64,000 nt of DNA from JAWLDV01 sp046537975 (GCA_046537975.1 JBKHJR010000003.1:10676-74675); one strand, 5' to 3'. Positions 9,255-19,542 are shown, numbered from the stretch's first letter. Notes: a model not told the origin generated them from the letters alone. Numbers and translations are program-made.

Positions 9255-10472
9255 CTACTCCTCTCCCCTGTCCCTGTGAAGAGTGTTCAAGAAGATATCT
9301 TTAGAAACCATCCCCTTATAACGGCCCTCCTCATCCAGAACAGGCAGGGGATGGGGATTGGAAGCCACTTCCGGCAGTATCTCCTGCATGGAATCAGTCT
9401 CTTTGACCGAGACCACTCCCCGAAGAAAAGCATCTTCCATTTTTCTTTCTTCATCCGGCTTGTTATCCAACAGATTCTGCAGAGAAGAACGGGAGACGAT
9501 ACCGGAGACTCTATTTTCTTGATCAAGCTTACAACCGTAGTACAACCCTTGATCCTTCAGCTTCTTCAGTGCTTCTTCCACTGAAATGTCATCCTGGAGA
9601 ACCACGGCCTCGGGTTTGGCTATGTCCCTGAGCTTAAGGATATGAGTGGGATCAACTCCCCGGAAGAAGGCCCGGACATAATCATTGGCGGGTTTCTGCA
9701 ATATCTCTTCCGGAGTGCCGACCTGAACAATACCGCCGTTCTCCATTATGGCGATCCGGTCGCCGATACGCATGGCCTCATCCAAGTCATGGGAGATAAA
9801 GATTATTGTTCTGGCGTGCTGATCCTGAATCTTGAGCAATTCATCCTGCATTTCGGTTCTGATCAGAGGATCCAGGGCGGAAAAGGCCTCATCCATGAGC
9901 ATAATCTCCGGATTAACCGCCAACCCCCGGGCCAGCCCCACCCGTTGCTGCTGGCCTCCGGACAACTCAGCCGGGGTTACATCACAGTAGGCAGAGAGCC
10001 CTACCTGTTCCAGAGCTTCCTCAGATCTCTTCAGCCGCTCTTTTTTGGAAAAGCCCCCTATTTCCAGACCAAAGGCAACATTTTCCAGGACACTCAGATG
10101 AGGCATCAAAGCAAAAGACTGGAAAACCATGGCCATATGCCCGCGGCGCAGTTCAACCAGCTGCTTTTCAGTCATGGCAATGACGTCCTCGCCGTTAACC
10201 ATAACACTGCCGCTGGTCGGTACAATAAGCCGGTTCAGCATCCGCACCAGAGTAGACTTCCCTGATCCGGAAAGCCCCATAACCACAAAGATCTCCCCTT
10301 CTCTTACCGAAAAAGTGGCATCCTGAACCCCGACGGTCATTCCGGTCTTTTTCTGGACCTCATCCTTAGTCCCGCCTTCCTTAAGCAGATCCAATCCTTT
10401 TTCCGGTTCAGGCCCGAATATTTTATAGAGTCCCTCCACGTAAATTTTATCAGATATATCAGATTGATCCAT
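9255..10472 (-). CDS. proV: Glycine betaine/proline ABC transporter ATP-binding protein with CBS domains
   Basis: The ATPase of the osmolyte importer. It shows Walker A GLSGSGKST, the Q-loop in MVFQSFALMPH, the signature LSGGQQQRVGLARGLA, Walker B IMLMDEAFSALDP, and HDLDEAMRIGDR. Two CBS domains occupy roughly the last 120 residues; in OpuA-type systems these sense ionic strength. I place the start at 10472 (405 residues), where AGAGGA lies four bases before the ATG and MDQSDISDKIYVEGLYKIFG matches the family; the frame extends 27 codons upstream without support. First gene of the operon. Confidence 0.93.
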   Translation of the reverse strand: MDQSDISDKIYVEGLYKIFGPEPEKGLDLLKEGGTKDEVQKKTGMTVGVQDATFSVREGEIFVVMGLSGSGKSTLVRMLNRLIVPTSGSVMVNGEDVIAMTEKQLVELRRGHMAMVFQSFALMPHLSVLENVAFGLEIGGFSKKERLKRSEEALEQVGLSAYCDVTPAELSGGQQQRVGLARGLAVNPEIMLMDEAFSALDPLIRTEMQDELLKIQDQHARTIIFISHDLDEAMRIGDRIAIMENGGIVQVGTPEEILQKPANDYVRAFFRGVDPTHILKLRDIAKPEAVVLQDDISVEEALKKLKDQGLYYGCKLDQENRVSGIVSRSSLQNLLDNKPDEERKMEDAFLRGVVSVKETDSMQEILPEVASNPHPLPVLDEEGRYKGMVSKDIFLNTLHRDRGEE

Positions 10473-10887
10473 ATTTCCTCTACCAGCTGATTTTTTGAGA
10501 GGCCGGGAGCTGTCTGATCCTGACCCGACATTTATAGGAAAATTCAGAGCCAAGGGCCACTTAAAAGCACTTCTATGTTTGTAAACCCACTTAACTTAAT
10601 CTTATTTAGAAAAAAGTAAATCGTCAATCTTTTTAGAAAATTAAGGCTTAACCATAATCAATAATCACATCTGCCCCCTTGTCGCATCTGGGTTGCGCCA
10701 AACTATACTGTAATATATTTTACTTACTGAAATTACGGCATTAATAACCACAAAAGATTAACAGACCGGTTATCCTATTTGACAAAAACAAACAGCTTGA
10801 TAATATCGAGGTGATCAGTGAAACCGGATCTCCCATCCTTATCATTAATCACAAACAAAAAACTTACTATCAGGAGCGCAGAATACA
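10473..10887. other. Divergent intergenic region between proV and the PfkB-type kinase
   Basis: The gap should hold promoters for the osmolyte operon (minus strand) and the kinase (plus strand). Only the plus-strand one is clear (10779-10806). The sequence is AT-rich and has no supported gene. Confidence 0.5.
10779..10806 (+). promoter_or_regulatory. Sigma70-like promoter for the PfkB-family kinase
   Basis: TTGACA at 10779-10784 and TAATAT at 10801-10806 are separated by 16 bases, close to the housekeeping consensus. The kinase start lies 82 bases past the -10 box. No operator-like repeat was seen. Confidence 0.55.
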
Positions 10888-11817
10888 ATGAATATCTTAA
10901 TATCAGGTTCAGTGGCCTATGACAGGATCATGGATTTTCCCGGTAAATTTGCCGATCATATCCTGCCTGACAAAATCCATATCTTGAACGTCAGCTTCCT
11001 GCTGGACAGTGTTACGGAAAAATTCGGCGGTACAGCGGGAAACATAGCCTACAGCCTGGCCCTGCTGGAAGAAAGGGCAACGATCCTCGCCACAGTAGGC
11101 AGAGATTTCGGTCCTTATGAGAACTGGATGAGCAAACACGGCATTACCCTGGACGGTATACGCAAAATTGAGGATGAACTGACTGCCTCGGCCTACATTA
11201 CCACCGACAAATCAGACAATCAGATAACCGGCTTCAATCCCGGAGCCATGAAACACCAGGCCTCTTATCAGGTTAAAGACAGGAATCCGGATGACACCAT
11301 TGCCATTATTTCCCCGGGCAACATGGAGGACATGCTCAGCTACTGCCGGGCCTATAAAGAAGCGGGGATACCTTTCATCTTTGATCCAGGCCAACAGACC
11401 CCGGTTTTTTCTAAGGATCAGCTGATGGAACTCATAAGCGGCTCCAGTGTAACAATAGCCAATGACTATGAACTGCAATTAATCGAAGGAACTACCAATC
11501 TCTCCGGGGATGAATTGCTGGATTACACCGCTTCCATAATCGTCACCCTTGGGGAGCAGGGCTCAAACATATACAGAAAAAATAAGGATGCTGTAAACAT
11601 CCCCTCAGTCCAGGCCAGGGAAGTAAAAGATCCCACCGGTGCCGGTGATTCTTACCGTTCCGGCCTTTTGAAGGGCCTGGTCTCCGGCAGGGAACTCCCG
11701 GATGCCGCCCGTATGGGAGCCACATGCGCCAGTTTTGCTGTGGAGTGCTATGGAACCCAGGAGCACAGTTTCACTCCGGAGGAATTCCAGGAGCGTCACC
11801 AGGCTAATTTCGGTTAA
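10888..11817 (+). CDS. PfkB/ribokinase family sugar or nucleoside kinase
   Basis: The 309-residue protein has both PfkB signatures: the substrate glycine-rich segment GGTAGNIAYSLALL near residues 48-61 and the catalytic DPTGAGDSYRSG near 250-261, whose Asp is the general base. DPGQQTP and VTLGEQGS are also as expected. PfkB enzymes phosphorylate ribose, adenosine, fructose-6-phosphate and similar hydroxyls. The opening (GSVAYDRIMDFPGKF) resembles nucleoside/adenosine-kinase-like members of the family, but the substrate cannot be set from sequence. AGGAG precedes the ATG by 10 bases. It is a single-gene unit. Confidence 0.85.
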   Translation: MNILISGSVAYDRIMDFPGKFADHILPDKIHILNVSFLLDSVTEKFGGTAGNIAYSLALLEERATILATVGRDFGPYENWMSKHGITLDGIRKIEDELTASAYITTDKSDNQITGFNPGAMKHQASYQVKDRNPDDTIAIISPGNMEDMLSYCRAYKEAGIPFIFDPGQQTPVFSKDQLMELISGSSVTIANDYELQLIEGTTNLSGDELLDYTASIIVTLGEQGSNIYRKNKDAVNIPSVQAREVKDPTGAGDSYRSGLLKGLVSGRELPDAARMGATCASFAVECYGTQEHSFTPEEFQERHQANFG

Positions 11818-11835
11818 TTGCTCAGGCTGACAGAC

Positions 11836-11874
11836 GGAGGACTCAAGACCCCCTGGACCTGGAAAGGGTCCTCC
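11836..11874 (+). terminator. Possible terminator after the PfkB-type kinase
   Basis: GGAGGAC pairs with GTCCTCC around a loop of about 25 bases, followed by TTCCTCTC. The loop is long and the T-run poor, so this is a weak call. Confidence 0.35.
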
Positions 11875-11918
11875 TTCCTCTCGCCGCCGGCCGCGGCAGG
11901 AATGGCCGGAATAATTTC

Positions 11919-12080
11919 AGACCACCTGAGCCCGACAAGTTGACCAAACAAAAGGGCCCATACTTTAACATGCTGAGATAAAAGAGAATCATGTTAAGCA
12001 ATTCACCGGAACTTTCTTTTCATCTTGCCCCTTGCCCCTTGCCCCTTGAACCTTGTCCCTTGTCCCTTGAGCCTTGAACC
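11919..12080 (+). repeat. Dispersed intergenic repeat, copy 3, with long heptamer tract
   Basis: The element has the same order of blocks as copy 2. Here the inner inverted repeat is perfect (TTAACATG with CATGTTAA), flanking CTGAGATAAAAGAGAAT. The downstream tract at about 12022-12080 is the longest of the three: repeated CCCCTTG, CCCTTGT and CCTTGA units. The following stretch to 12479 holds no gene that I support; a 65-codon frame at 12025-12222 is only the translation of the tract. Confidence 0.88.
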
Positions 12081-12479
12081 TGTATTAACCAGTCGGCGGC
12101 GGCGTCCGGGTTTTGCCGGTATAGGCCCTTTGTTAATCGTGGTTCCGGGACTTGTGGAACTTATAGCTATAACTTCAGGCGTACCAGTGCCATACCCTCA
12201 ATTGACAATTATAATCAATTAAGATAAATCAGACACTACCTCGATATGAGTTCGGCGAACATGTAAGTTCGAAAAGAGAACCACGGCCTGGTGAACAAAA
12301 AGTGCAAAATAAAATTCAATGGCCTATCCGGAGTATCTTTAAATGTACATAATCCTTAATCAGCATTACGACCAGAACGGTCAATAAAACCAATGAGACG
12401 GGAAAAGACGTTCACACACTTAAAGTGCCGGCTCTCAACCCGACGGAGAAGCTTGGCTTCATTCAACAGTAAGAAAAAC

Positions 12480-14141
12480 ATGAGAAAAAACAACCTGGCG
12501 TCGATTACTGAACACGGCTTGCAGGAAATAGTAGAAAACCTCGAGTCCAAAGACATTATCAAAGCGAAACTGGTACTGGATCATTTCCCGGATTTTCCCT
12601 ACGAGCAACAGTGTCATATAATTGAGCATCTCAAACAAACCGACAAGACTCTCGCCCTGCCCTTGTTGGTCCATGTCTTGGTAATCCATGAGAAGGCAGC
12701 CACCGACCATCCTTCACTGCCGGAAATCATCTTTACCATGGCCCTGCAGAATCCCGGACTTGTGATTTCAGAAATAAGAAAGCCCACAACAGCCCAGAAG
12801 TACCTGTTACAACTGGCCATTGACTTCCAGTTCAATGAAGCGGTGCCGGTCCTGATTGACATTCTCCAGGAATCAAAAGAAGAGGAAATAATTATTACAG
12901 CCATCTACGGCCTGGGGGTTCTTGCGGATCCCCTTGCGGTGGATCCGGTTTCGGAATTCCTCTACGCCTCAGATGAGTACTCTGATCTGCAGGTAGAAGC
13001 AATCAAGGCCCTGGGCCAGATTGCCACCCCCACCGCCCTGCAGAGGCTTGAGGAATCAATGGGCAGAGGTGCGGATAGAGACAAAGAGATTATTGAGGTA
13101 TTTGCCGGCCTCCAGGATGAAGAATCTTTAAAGAAGCTTAACACCTGCCTACAGTCAAGTAACGCCCATATCCGCAATCATGCCAAGGTCAAATTAACAG
13201 AACTGGGACCCAAGGCTATACCCATTCTGATCGCCAACCTGTCTAATCCTGATCCCGATCTCCAGATCCACTCTTTAAATATTCTCCAAGAAACCGATGA
13301 TCAGAGTGTAACTAAGGCTGTCCGGAAACTGCTGCACAGCCATCCCCGCGACAGTAATGTCCGGTTTGCCGCTTATGAAGCGCTGTCTTCACTACCGGTC
13401 CGCAAAGGCGACTATCTTCTGGCCTCCGGTCTCACCGATCCGGAAGATAATGTCCGACTCGCTGCGGCCAGAGCCATAAACCACAATCTTGACGAACTGC
13501 TCATAAGCGGTTTAAAGAATATGATCCAGGTTGCCGATCAGGAGTCCAGGAAGATGGTCAGAGCCATAATCGATGCCCAGGCTGAGGATTTATTTATGGC
13601 CCTGGTAGAGGAAACAGCTTTTCAGGAACAGGCGGTCTCTTACCTGGCAGGGGCTCACCCGGAACTGCGCACCTGGTTCGTGAATTACCTCATCCGCTCT
13701 CGAAAAACAGGCCTGGCCAATCTGATTATCCGCCAGAACAAAACAGAGGAGAAAAAATACACAGGTAAAGTCTGTGCAGTAGATGACTCCAGGATGATCT
13801 TAAACGTCTACCGCAGCATTTTAACTGAACTGGGCTACGAGCCCCTTCTTTTTCAGTATCCGGCTGAAGCTGTTGACTGGCTGGTCTCCAATAAACCGGA
13901 CTTTGTCTGTACGGATCTCAATATGCCCGGAATAAACGGACTCGAACTGATCAAAAAGGTTCGGGAAAAATACAGTAAAGAAGAACTGCCTATTGTGATG
14001 GTCACCACCCAGAATGAAGTTCAGGATAACAATTCAGCAAAAGAAGCAGGGGTTAATGACATAATTTATAAACCCTTTGATGCTGAAAGCCTCGGCCGGG
14101 TTCTGTATAAGGTAAAGAGCGGCGGGAGAAGAATTTTGTAA
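12480..14141 (+). CDS. HEAT-repeat protein with C-terminal receiver domain
   Basis: The product has 553 residues from the ATG at 12480; the frame extends 29 codons upstream, but that part is unusually basic and lacks a ribosome site. Residues 1-420 are armadillo/HEAT-like helical pairs (AVPVLIDILQESKEEEII, AVDPVSEFL, AIPILIANLSNPDPDLQ, LLASGLTDPEDNVRLAAARA). Residues about 428-550 form a receiver domain with acidic pair DD, phosphorylation site CTDLNMPGINGLEL and conserved Lys in IYKPF. It heads the chemosensory operon, so it is likely phosphorylated by the CheA encoded next and could relay the signal through its HEAT scaffold, replacing a plain CheY. The output partner is unknown. Confidence 0.8.
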   Translation: MRKNNLASITEHGLQEIVENLESKDIIKAKLVLDHFPDFPYEQQCHIIEHLKQTDKTLALPLLVHVLVIHEKAATDHPSLPEIIFTMALQNPGLVISEIRKPTTAQKYLLQLAIDFQFNEAVPVLIDILQESKEEEIIITAIYGLGVLADPLAVDPVSEFLYASDEYSDLQVEAIKALGQIATPTALQRLEESMGRGADRDKEIIEVFAGLQDEESLKKLNTCLQSSNAHIRNHAKVKLTELGPKAIPILIANLSNPDPDLQIHSLNILQETDDQSVTKAVRKLLHSHPRDSNVRFAAYEALSSLPVRKGDYLLASGLTDPEDNVRLAAARAINHNLDELLISGLKNMIQVADQESRKMVRAIIDAQAEDLFMALVEETAFQEQAVSYLAGAHPELRTWFVNYLIRSRKTGLANLIIRQNKTEEKKYTGKVCAVDDSRMILNVYRSILTELGYEPLLFQYPAEAVDWLVSNKPDFVCTDLNMPGINGLELIKKVREKYSKEELPIVMVTTQNEVQDNNSAKEAGVNDIIYKPFDAESLGRVLYKVKSGGRRIL

Positions 14142-14276
14142 ATAACATTGAAGTTTTATCTGCAAACTGTAAGTTTACATCTTTGACAAAGCTGCTGTAA
14201 GTAGGCAACTTGACTATTTTATATCCCGGAATTAGCCATTGACAGGACTGCCGTAAATTAACCGGAGAGAACAACA

Positions 14277-17200
14277 ATGGATGATGAAACCCTGCAAATA
14301 TACGTGGAAGAATCCAAAGAGCATCTGGAAACCATAGAGGCCGATCTGCTGGAGATTGAACGCGGCGGTACTGATATTGATGAAGATCTGGTAAACAAGG
14401 TATTCAGAGCTGCTCACTCCATTAAAGGCGGCGGCGGATTTCTGGGGCTTGACAACATCAAGGAACTGGCCCATAAGATTGAAAATATCCTGGATCTGAT
14501 CCGCAGTTATCAGATGACTCCAACTCCGGAGGTGGTCAACACCCTGCTCACCTCTTTCGACCGGCTCGGTGAACTCCTGGATAATGTTGCCGGCAGCAAC
14601 GAGGAAAACATAGAGGCAAACCTCGCCGAACTTAAAGCCCTGACCAGCGGAGAACAAGGAGATAAGGCCGTAGTTGCGGAACAAGAAGGTGAAGTAAAAC
14701 CCGCCATTGAGGAGGAAGACAGCTCGGCCGGCCCCTGTTTTACAGTCAGTGAAGATGACATAAGCCAGGCCAGAGCAGGTGGCAAGGAACTTTATATCCT
14801 GGAATATGATCTCAAGGATGATGTCCATCTTCAAAACAAAACGGTACGGGACATCCTCGCCAATCTGGAAGAAGCCGGAGAGGTAATCCGGGTTCAGCCC
14901 TCTCCGGAAGAAATAGGGGATCAGGTAGAACTTGACCCTGAAAGCAAAACTCCCATGTATGTGCTCTTTGCCTCTATCATCGAACCGGATCTGATCGGCT
15001 CTTTGCTGGAGATTTCCGACGACCGGATAACCGTCATTGAACAGGATAAGGAACAAGAGTATCCCGCCCTTAACTTCTCCGCTGAAGCAACCGGATCTGC
15101 AGAACCGGCGCAGGAAGAAGCCCCGTCTTCTGAAAGCAAAGAAGAAAAAAACGCCGACCGGGAGGCTGAAGGTATGGTTCCGGTCCCGGCGGCCAAAGAA
15201 GGAAAAAACAAAAAGGAAGAATCAAAAAAATCTTCGGGAGCCGGCCACGCTGAATCTCTCAGGGTACCGGTCTCGGTACTTGACCAATTAATGAACCGGG
15301 CCGGAGAACTGGTCCTGTCCAGAAACGCCCTGCTTCAGGCCATAAGTACCGGCGGAACGAAAGAGGTAAGCGCCGCCGCCCAACGAGTGGACATGGTTAC
15401 CTCTGAACTCCAGGAAGCCATTATGCTCACCCGGATGCAGCCGGTTGCCAATATCTTCAACAAGTACACCAGAGTGGTAAGGGATATGGCCCGGGATCTG
15501 GAAAAAGAGATAGAGATCACCCTGGAAGGGAAAGACGTGGAGCTGGATAAGACCATTATAGAGGGGCTGGGCGATCCCCTGACTCATCTGGTCAGAAACT
15601 CCTGCGATCATGGGATTGAATCCCCCGCTGACAGGAAGAGGAAAGGAAAGCCCGAATGCGGCCAGATCTATCTTCGAGCCTTTCATGAATCCGGCCAGGT
15701 CCTCATAGAGATCGAGGACGACGGCAAGGGGCTTGACCCGGAAAAGCTGGAAGCCAAGGCAATAGAAAAAGGTCTGGTCACTGCAGAACAGGCAGCCGGC
15801 ATGTCCGCCAAAGAAAAGGCCAACCTGATCATGAAGGCTGGTTTTTCTACATCCGAAGAAATAAGTGATGTTTCCGGCCGGGGTGTGGGCATGGATGTAG
15901 TAAAAAGCAACCTGGATAAGATGGGGGGCCAGGTCGAGCTGATTTCCGAGGTCGATAAAGGGACCACGGTTCGCATAAAACTTCCCCTCACCCTGGCCAT
16001 TATTCCCAGCATTCTGGTTTCAAGTGGCGAAGAACGTTTTGCCCTCCCCCAGGTCAATGTAGCGGAACTCCTGCGTATCCCTGCCGCCGAGGTCAGGGAC
16101 CAGGTTGAAAAGGTGGGCAGTGCCGATATCCTCTATCTAAGAGGAGAACTGATTCCTCTCCTCCAGCTGGGCAACATCATGAACCTCCGCGCCACCTACT
16201 ATGACCCCAACATCGGGGAATTCAGGCCGGACAGACGGAGCGGTCTGGCTGATCACCGCCTCCTGTCTTCTGAACAACAGGAAGATAAGGCCGGATCCCG
16301 GAGCGGAGAAGAAAGTACACCAGAGGAAAGGAGAAAGAGTGCCAAATCAGATATAAATATCGTGGTTCTTCAGGCAGGGACTTTTCGCTACGGACTGGTG
16401 GTTGACGCGGTTCATGATACCGTGGAAATCGTGGTTAAACCCTTGGGACGTCATCTAAAGAATTCCGAGGTCTATGCCGGTGCCACTATAATGGGAGACG
16501 GTCATGTCGCCCTTATCCTGGACGCCGCCGGCCTGGCCAGAGTCGCAGAGCTGAGAGCGGTGGCGGAAGAGGCCAAATCCAAGAAAACCAGAGAGCAGGA
16601 GGAAACCGGAGAAGGTATGACCCGCCAGACCCTGCTGACCTTTCATAACGGCCCGGACGAATACTGTGCCGTGCCCCTCCATCTGGTTCTCAGAGTGGAA
16701 CAGGTCAAGGCCGATGAAATTGAGTTCCGGGGGGGCAAAAAGGTTATCCGTTATCGGGACGGCTCTCTTCCGGTATATGCCCTGGAGGAGGCTGCCAACG
16801 TTGACAGTCTGGAGGAAAGAGAAGAAATAGCCGTTATCCTTTTCCGGGTCGCCGGCCGGGAAATAGGTATTCTGGCCATACCGCCGCTGGAGATAATAGA
16901 AGAAAACATAATGTTGGACGAAGTAACCCTCAAACAAACCGGGATCAGCGGCTCCGCCGTCATCAGGGACCACACCACACTTATGGTGGATATCTTCAGA
17001 TTGATGGAAGCCTTAAATCCCGAATGGTTCAGCGACCGGCAATCCAAGAGCGACCGACAATTAAAAAATGCTGAGACCGGTTCGGAGGAAGAACAGACCC
17101 CGGGTTCACCACCAGGCAGAAAAATCCTTCTGGCTGAGGATTCCAGCTTTTTCCGGGCCCAGGTCAAGAGCTTCATTGTCTCGGAAGGCTATGAAATAAT

Positions 17201-17483
17201 CGAGGCCCCGGACGGTCTGGAAGCCTGGAACTATCTGGAGGAAAACCCCGGGGAAATCGCTCTGGTCGTAACCGATATCGAGATGCCCAACCTGAACGGT
17301 TTTGAACTGACCCGTAATATAAAAAGCGATGAACGCTTCAGCCGGCTGCCGGTCATTGCCCTTACCTCTCTTGCCGGAGAGGAGGACGTGGCCAAGGGTC
17401 GGGAAGTAGGGATTGATGACTATCAGGTGAAACTGGATAAAGAGCAGCTTCTTCAGAAGATTTATGAATATCTCAACAAGTAG
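14277..17483 (+). CDS. cheA: Hybrid chemotaxis histidine kinase CheA with two CheW-like domains and a receiver
   Basis: The 1068-residue protein has, in order: an Hpt domain (phospho-His47 in AAHSIKGG); a P2-like region at about 155-265; an acidic/lysine linker; the P3 dimerisation domain (SLRVPVSVLDQLMNRAGELV); the ATPase domain (HLVRNSCDHGIE, DDGKGLD, GRGVGMDVV, GTTVRIKLPLTLAI); a CheW-like regulatory domain; a second CheW-like domain starting near RQTLLTFHNGPDEY; and a receiver at about 945-1065 with phospho-site VTDIEMPNLNGFEL. It autophosphorylates in response to the MCP and can pass phosphate to its own receiver, the HEAT-receiver protein and CheB. GGAGAG precedes the start. Confidence 0.93.
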   Translation: MDDETLQIYVEESKEHLETIEADLLEIERGGTDIDEDLVNKVFRAAHSIKGGGGFLGLDNIKELAHKIENILDLIRSYQMTPTPEVVNTLLTSFDRLGELLDNVAGSNEENIEANLAELKALTSGEQGDKAVVAEQEGEVKPAIEEEDSSAGPCFTVSEDDISQARAGGKELYILEYDLKDDVHLQNKTVRDILANLEEAGEVIRVQPSPEEIGDQVELDPESKTPMYVLFASIIEPDLIGSLLEISDDRITVIEQDKEQEYPALNFSAEATGSAEPAQEEAPSSESKEEKNADREAEGMVPVPAAKEGKNKKEESKKSSGAGHAESLRVPVSVLDQLMNRAGELVLSRNALLQAISTGGTKEVSAAAQRVDMVTSELQEAIMLTRMQPVANIFNKYTRVVRDMARDLEKEIEITLEGKDVELDKTIIEGLGDPLTHLVRNSCDHGIESPADRKRKGKPECGQIYLRAFHESGQVLIEIEDDGKGLDPEKLEAKAIEKGLVTAEQAAGMSAKEKANLIMKAGFSTSEEISDVSGRGVGMDVVKSNLDKMGGQVELISEVDKGTTVRIKLPLTLAIIPSILVSSGEERFALPQVNVAELLRIPAAEVRDQVEKVGSADILYLRGELIPLLQLGNIMNLRATYYDPNIGEFRPDRRSGLADHRLLSSEQQEDKAGSRSGEESTPEERRKSAKSDINIVVLQAGTFRYGLVVDAVHDTVEIVVKPLGRHLKNSEVYAGATIMGDGHVALILDAAGLARVAELRAVAEEAKSKKTREQEETGEGMTRQTLLTFHNGPDEYCAVPLHLVLRVEQVKADEIEFRGGKKVIRYRDGSLPVYALEEAANVDSLEEREEIAVILFRVAGREIGILAIPPLEIIEENIMLDEVTLKQTGISGSAVIRDHTTLMVDIFRLMEALNPEWFSDRQSKSDRQLKNAETGSEEEQTPGSPPGRKILLAEDSSFFRAQVKSFIVSEGYEIIEAPDGLEAWNYLEENPGEIALVVTDIEMPNLNGFELTRNIKSDERFSRLPVIALTSLAGEEDVAKGREVGIDDYQVKLDKEQLLQKIYEYLNK

Positions 17484-17535
17484 CTCGAAATCCATCCAAA
17501 TCTGCCATTAACCAGAAACGAATACAAGGAACTAC

Positions 17536-19542
17536 ATGAGACTAAATCTATTCCAGAAACTGACAATTGTTTTTCTCGATTTTCTTTCTATCCCGGTGGT
17601 AATGCTTATAGCCCTCCTGGTTGTTACTGGTATGCAGGAAGACAAAAACCTGGCAATCAACCTGACTGACCGCCAAAGCATGCTGACTCAGAAGCTGACC
17701 AAGGAGGCCATGACTTATCTCCACCAGAAAGAGAACGGTTCGAAAGCAGCTGCCGCCGAGACTGCTGAAGATATGAAAACGACGATGAAAGTCTTCGATG
17801 CCACTCTCGGCGCCCTGCTTAATTCCGGCAAAGCACCCCTGACATTAGATCCTTCCGGCAGACAGGCGGTACTCCCCGGGGCCGAAGGCAAAGCGGAAGA
17901 GCAGCTAAACAAGACCGTAAGCCTCTGGGAACCTTTTAAAAAAAACATAGAGGATATTATAAACGGCAGATCAGCTGAAAAACCCGTAGACTACATCCTG
18001 AAAAACAATCCAGCCCTTTTTTCCAGCACGAACAAGGCAGTGGGATTTTTCCAGCAGCAATACAAAAAAATAACCAGTATCCTTCTTATCATAGAAGTGA
18101 TCTGTTTAGTCTGGGCCCTGGTGGTATTTGCCGCCTTCACCTACCTAATCAGAACCAAGATCACCTCACCTTTTCAGAAAATAGTCTCTTTCAGCGGTGC
18201 CCTGGCCCGGGGCAATCTGAGAGAATCTCTGGATATAAAACAGCAAGACGAGATCGGCGAAGTGGCTGGCTCCCTTAACAGCATGGCTGAAAATCTCAAA
18301 CAGACCTTCAAGGATATCAACAAAAATATGAATCTCCTGGTCGAGGCTAACTCTGAGAGCAATGACCGGCTGTTTGAAGTCAATGAAAGCACCGAGGACA
18401 CAGCTAACCGGGCCGCCGCTGTGGCCTCGGCTGCCGAGCAGATGAGTAACAATATGGATTCAGTGGCTGCAGCCATGGAAGAGACCACTTCCAATGTAAA
18501 TACCGTGGCCTCGGCAGCTGAAGAGATGAGCACCAATATTTCCGAGATCTCCCAGAATGCCGAAGGAGCCAGCCACAATACCCATGAGGCAGTGGAAAAA
18601 GCCCGCGAGGCCAGTGAAACCATCAACCAGCTCGGTACCGCAGCCGCGGAAATCGGCACGGTAACCGAGACTATTACTGCTATTTCTGACAAGACCAACC
18701 TCCTGGCCTTAAACGCCACCATCGAGGCGGCCCGGGCAGGTGAGGCCGGCAAGGGCTTTGCGGTGGTTGCCAATGAAATAAAGGACCTGGCCCAGCAGAC
18801 CGCCGAGGCCACCGACGATATCTCTCAAAAGCTCAAGGCCATCCAGAGCTCCACTAATTCTTCGGTCCAGGGTATTGAAGAGATCTCCTCTTCCATCCAG
18901 GAGGTGGACGATACGGTGAGCTCCATCTCCTACGCCATGGAAGAGCAAAACAAGGCCACCATTGAGATTACCAAAAACATCAACCAGGCCTCCAGCGGCC
19001 TGAACGAAGTAACGGAAAATATCTCCCAGGCTTCCCAGGCCTCCCGCCAAGTAGCCCAGGATATCAGCGGCATCAACGAGGCAGCCGGCTCCATCCAGGA
19101 TGCCAACAAGGAGCTTTCCCGGAAATCAGGCAATCTAACTGAAGTGGCAACTACTGTAACGGAAAAGATCTCCCTATTTACATATCGAAGGCTTCCCTTT
19201 TCTGCCGCCGCTGTCAAGACAGCCCATATCAAATGGAAAAAGAGGCTGGCAGATATGCTGGCCGGCCTGGAGGAAATGGACACTCACAAGCTTCCGGATC
19301 ATAACAACTGCGGTTTCGGCAAGTGGTATAACTCTGAGGGCAGGAAAAACTTCTCCCATCTCTCCGCTTTCAAGGAGATCGAGGCTCCCCATCAGAAAAT
19401 CCATGAAACCGGTCTCAAGATCGCCAGGCTATACAGTCAGAATAAAAAAACCGAGGCCAATCAGATGTACATCGACGAGATGGAAAAAGCAGGCAGTCTT
19501 GTCTTTGAAAAGCTTGACCAGCTGGAGAGAGAATGTGAATAA
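17536..19542 (+). CDS. Methyl-accepting chemotaxis protein with PilJ-type sensor and CZB tail
   Basis: The 668-residue chemoreceptor has a membrane helix at about 10-33, a periplasmic PilJ-type domain beginning LAINLTDRQSMLTQKL, a second helix at about 177-202, HAMP at 203-257, and the MCP signalling hairpin with the conserved tip ISDKTNLLALNATIEAARAG. Residues 555-668 form a chemoreceptor zinc-binding (CZB) domain: an early His, then HNNCGFGKWYNSEG and a later HQKIHETG, which can bind zinc and senses zinc or hypochlorite in known cases. PilJ-type sensors usually belong to type IV pilus or non-flagellar systems. It sits between cheA and cheW. AAGGA is well placed. Confidence 0.92.
   Translation: MRLNLFQKLTIVFLDFLSIPVVMLIALLVVTGMQEDKNLAINLTDRQSMLTQKLTKEAMTYLHQKENGSKAAAAETAEDMKTTMKVFDATLGALLNSGKAPLTLDPSGRQAVLPGAEGKAEEQLNKTVSLWEPFKKNIEDIINGRSAEKPVDYILKNNPALFSSTNKAVGFFQQQYKKITSILLIIEVICLVWALVVFAAFTYLIRTKITSPFQKIVSFSGALARGNLRESLDIKQQDEIGEVAGSLNSMAENLKQTFKDINKNMNLLVEANSESNDRLFEVNESTEDTANRAAAVASAAEQMSNNMDSVAAAMEETTSNVNTVASAAEEMSTNISEISQNAEGASHNTHEAVEKAREASETINQLGTAAAEIGTVTETITAISDKTNLLALNATIEAARAGEAGKGFAVVANEIKDLAQQTAEATDDISQKLKAIQSSTNSSVQGIEEISSSIQEVDDTVSSISYAMEEQNKATIEITKNINQASSGLNEVTENISQASQASRQVAQDISGINEAAGSIQDANKELSRKSGNLTEVATTVTEKISLFTYRRLPFSAAAVKTAHIKWKKRLADMLAGLEEMDTHKLPDHNNCGFGKWYNSEGRKNFSHLSAFKEIEAPHQKIHETGLKIARLYSQNKKTEANQMYIDEMEKAGSLVFEKLDQLERECE

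Noticed and set aside
12025..12222. A 65-codon frame starting MPLAPCPLNLVPCPL
   Set aside because: It is only the translation of the heptamer tract and flanking non-coding sequence.
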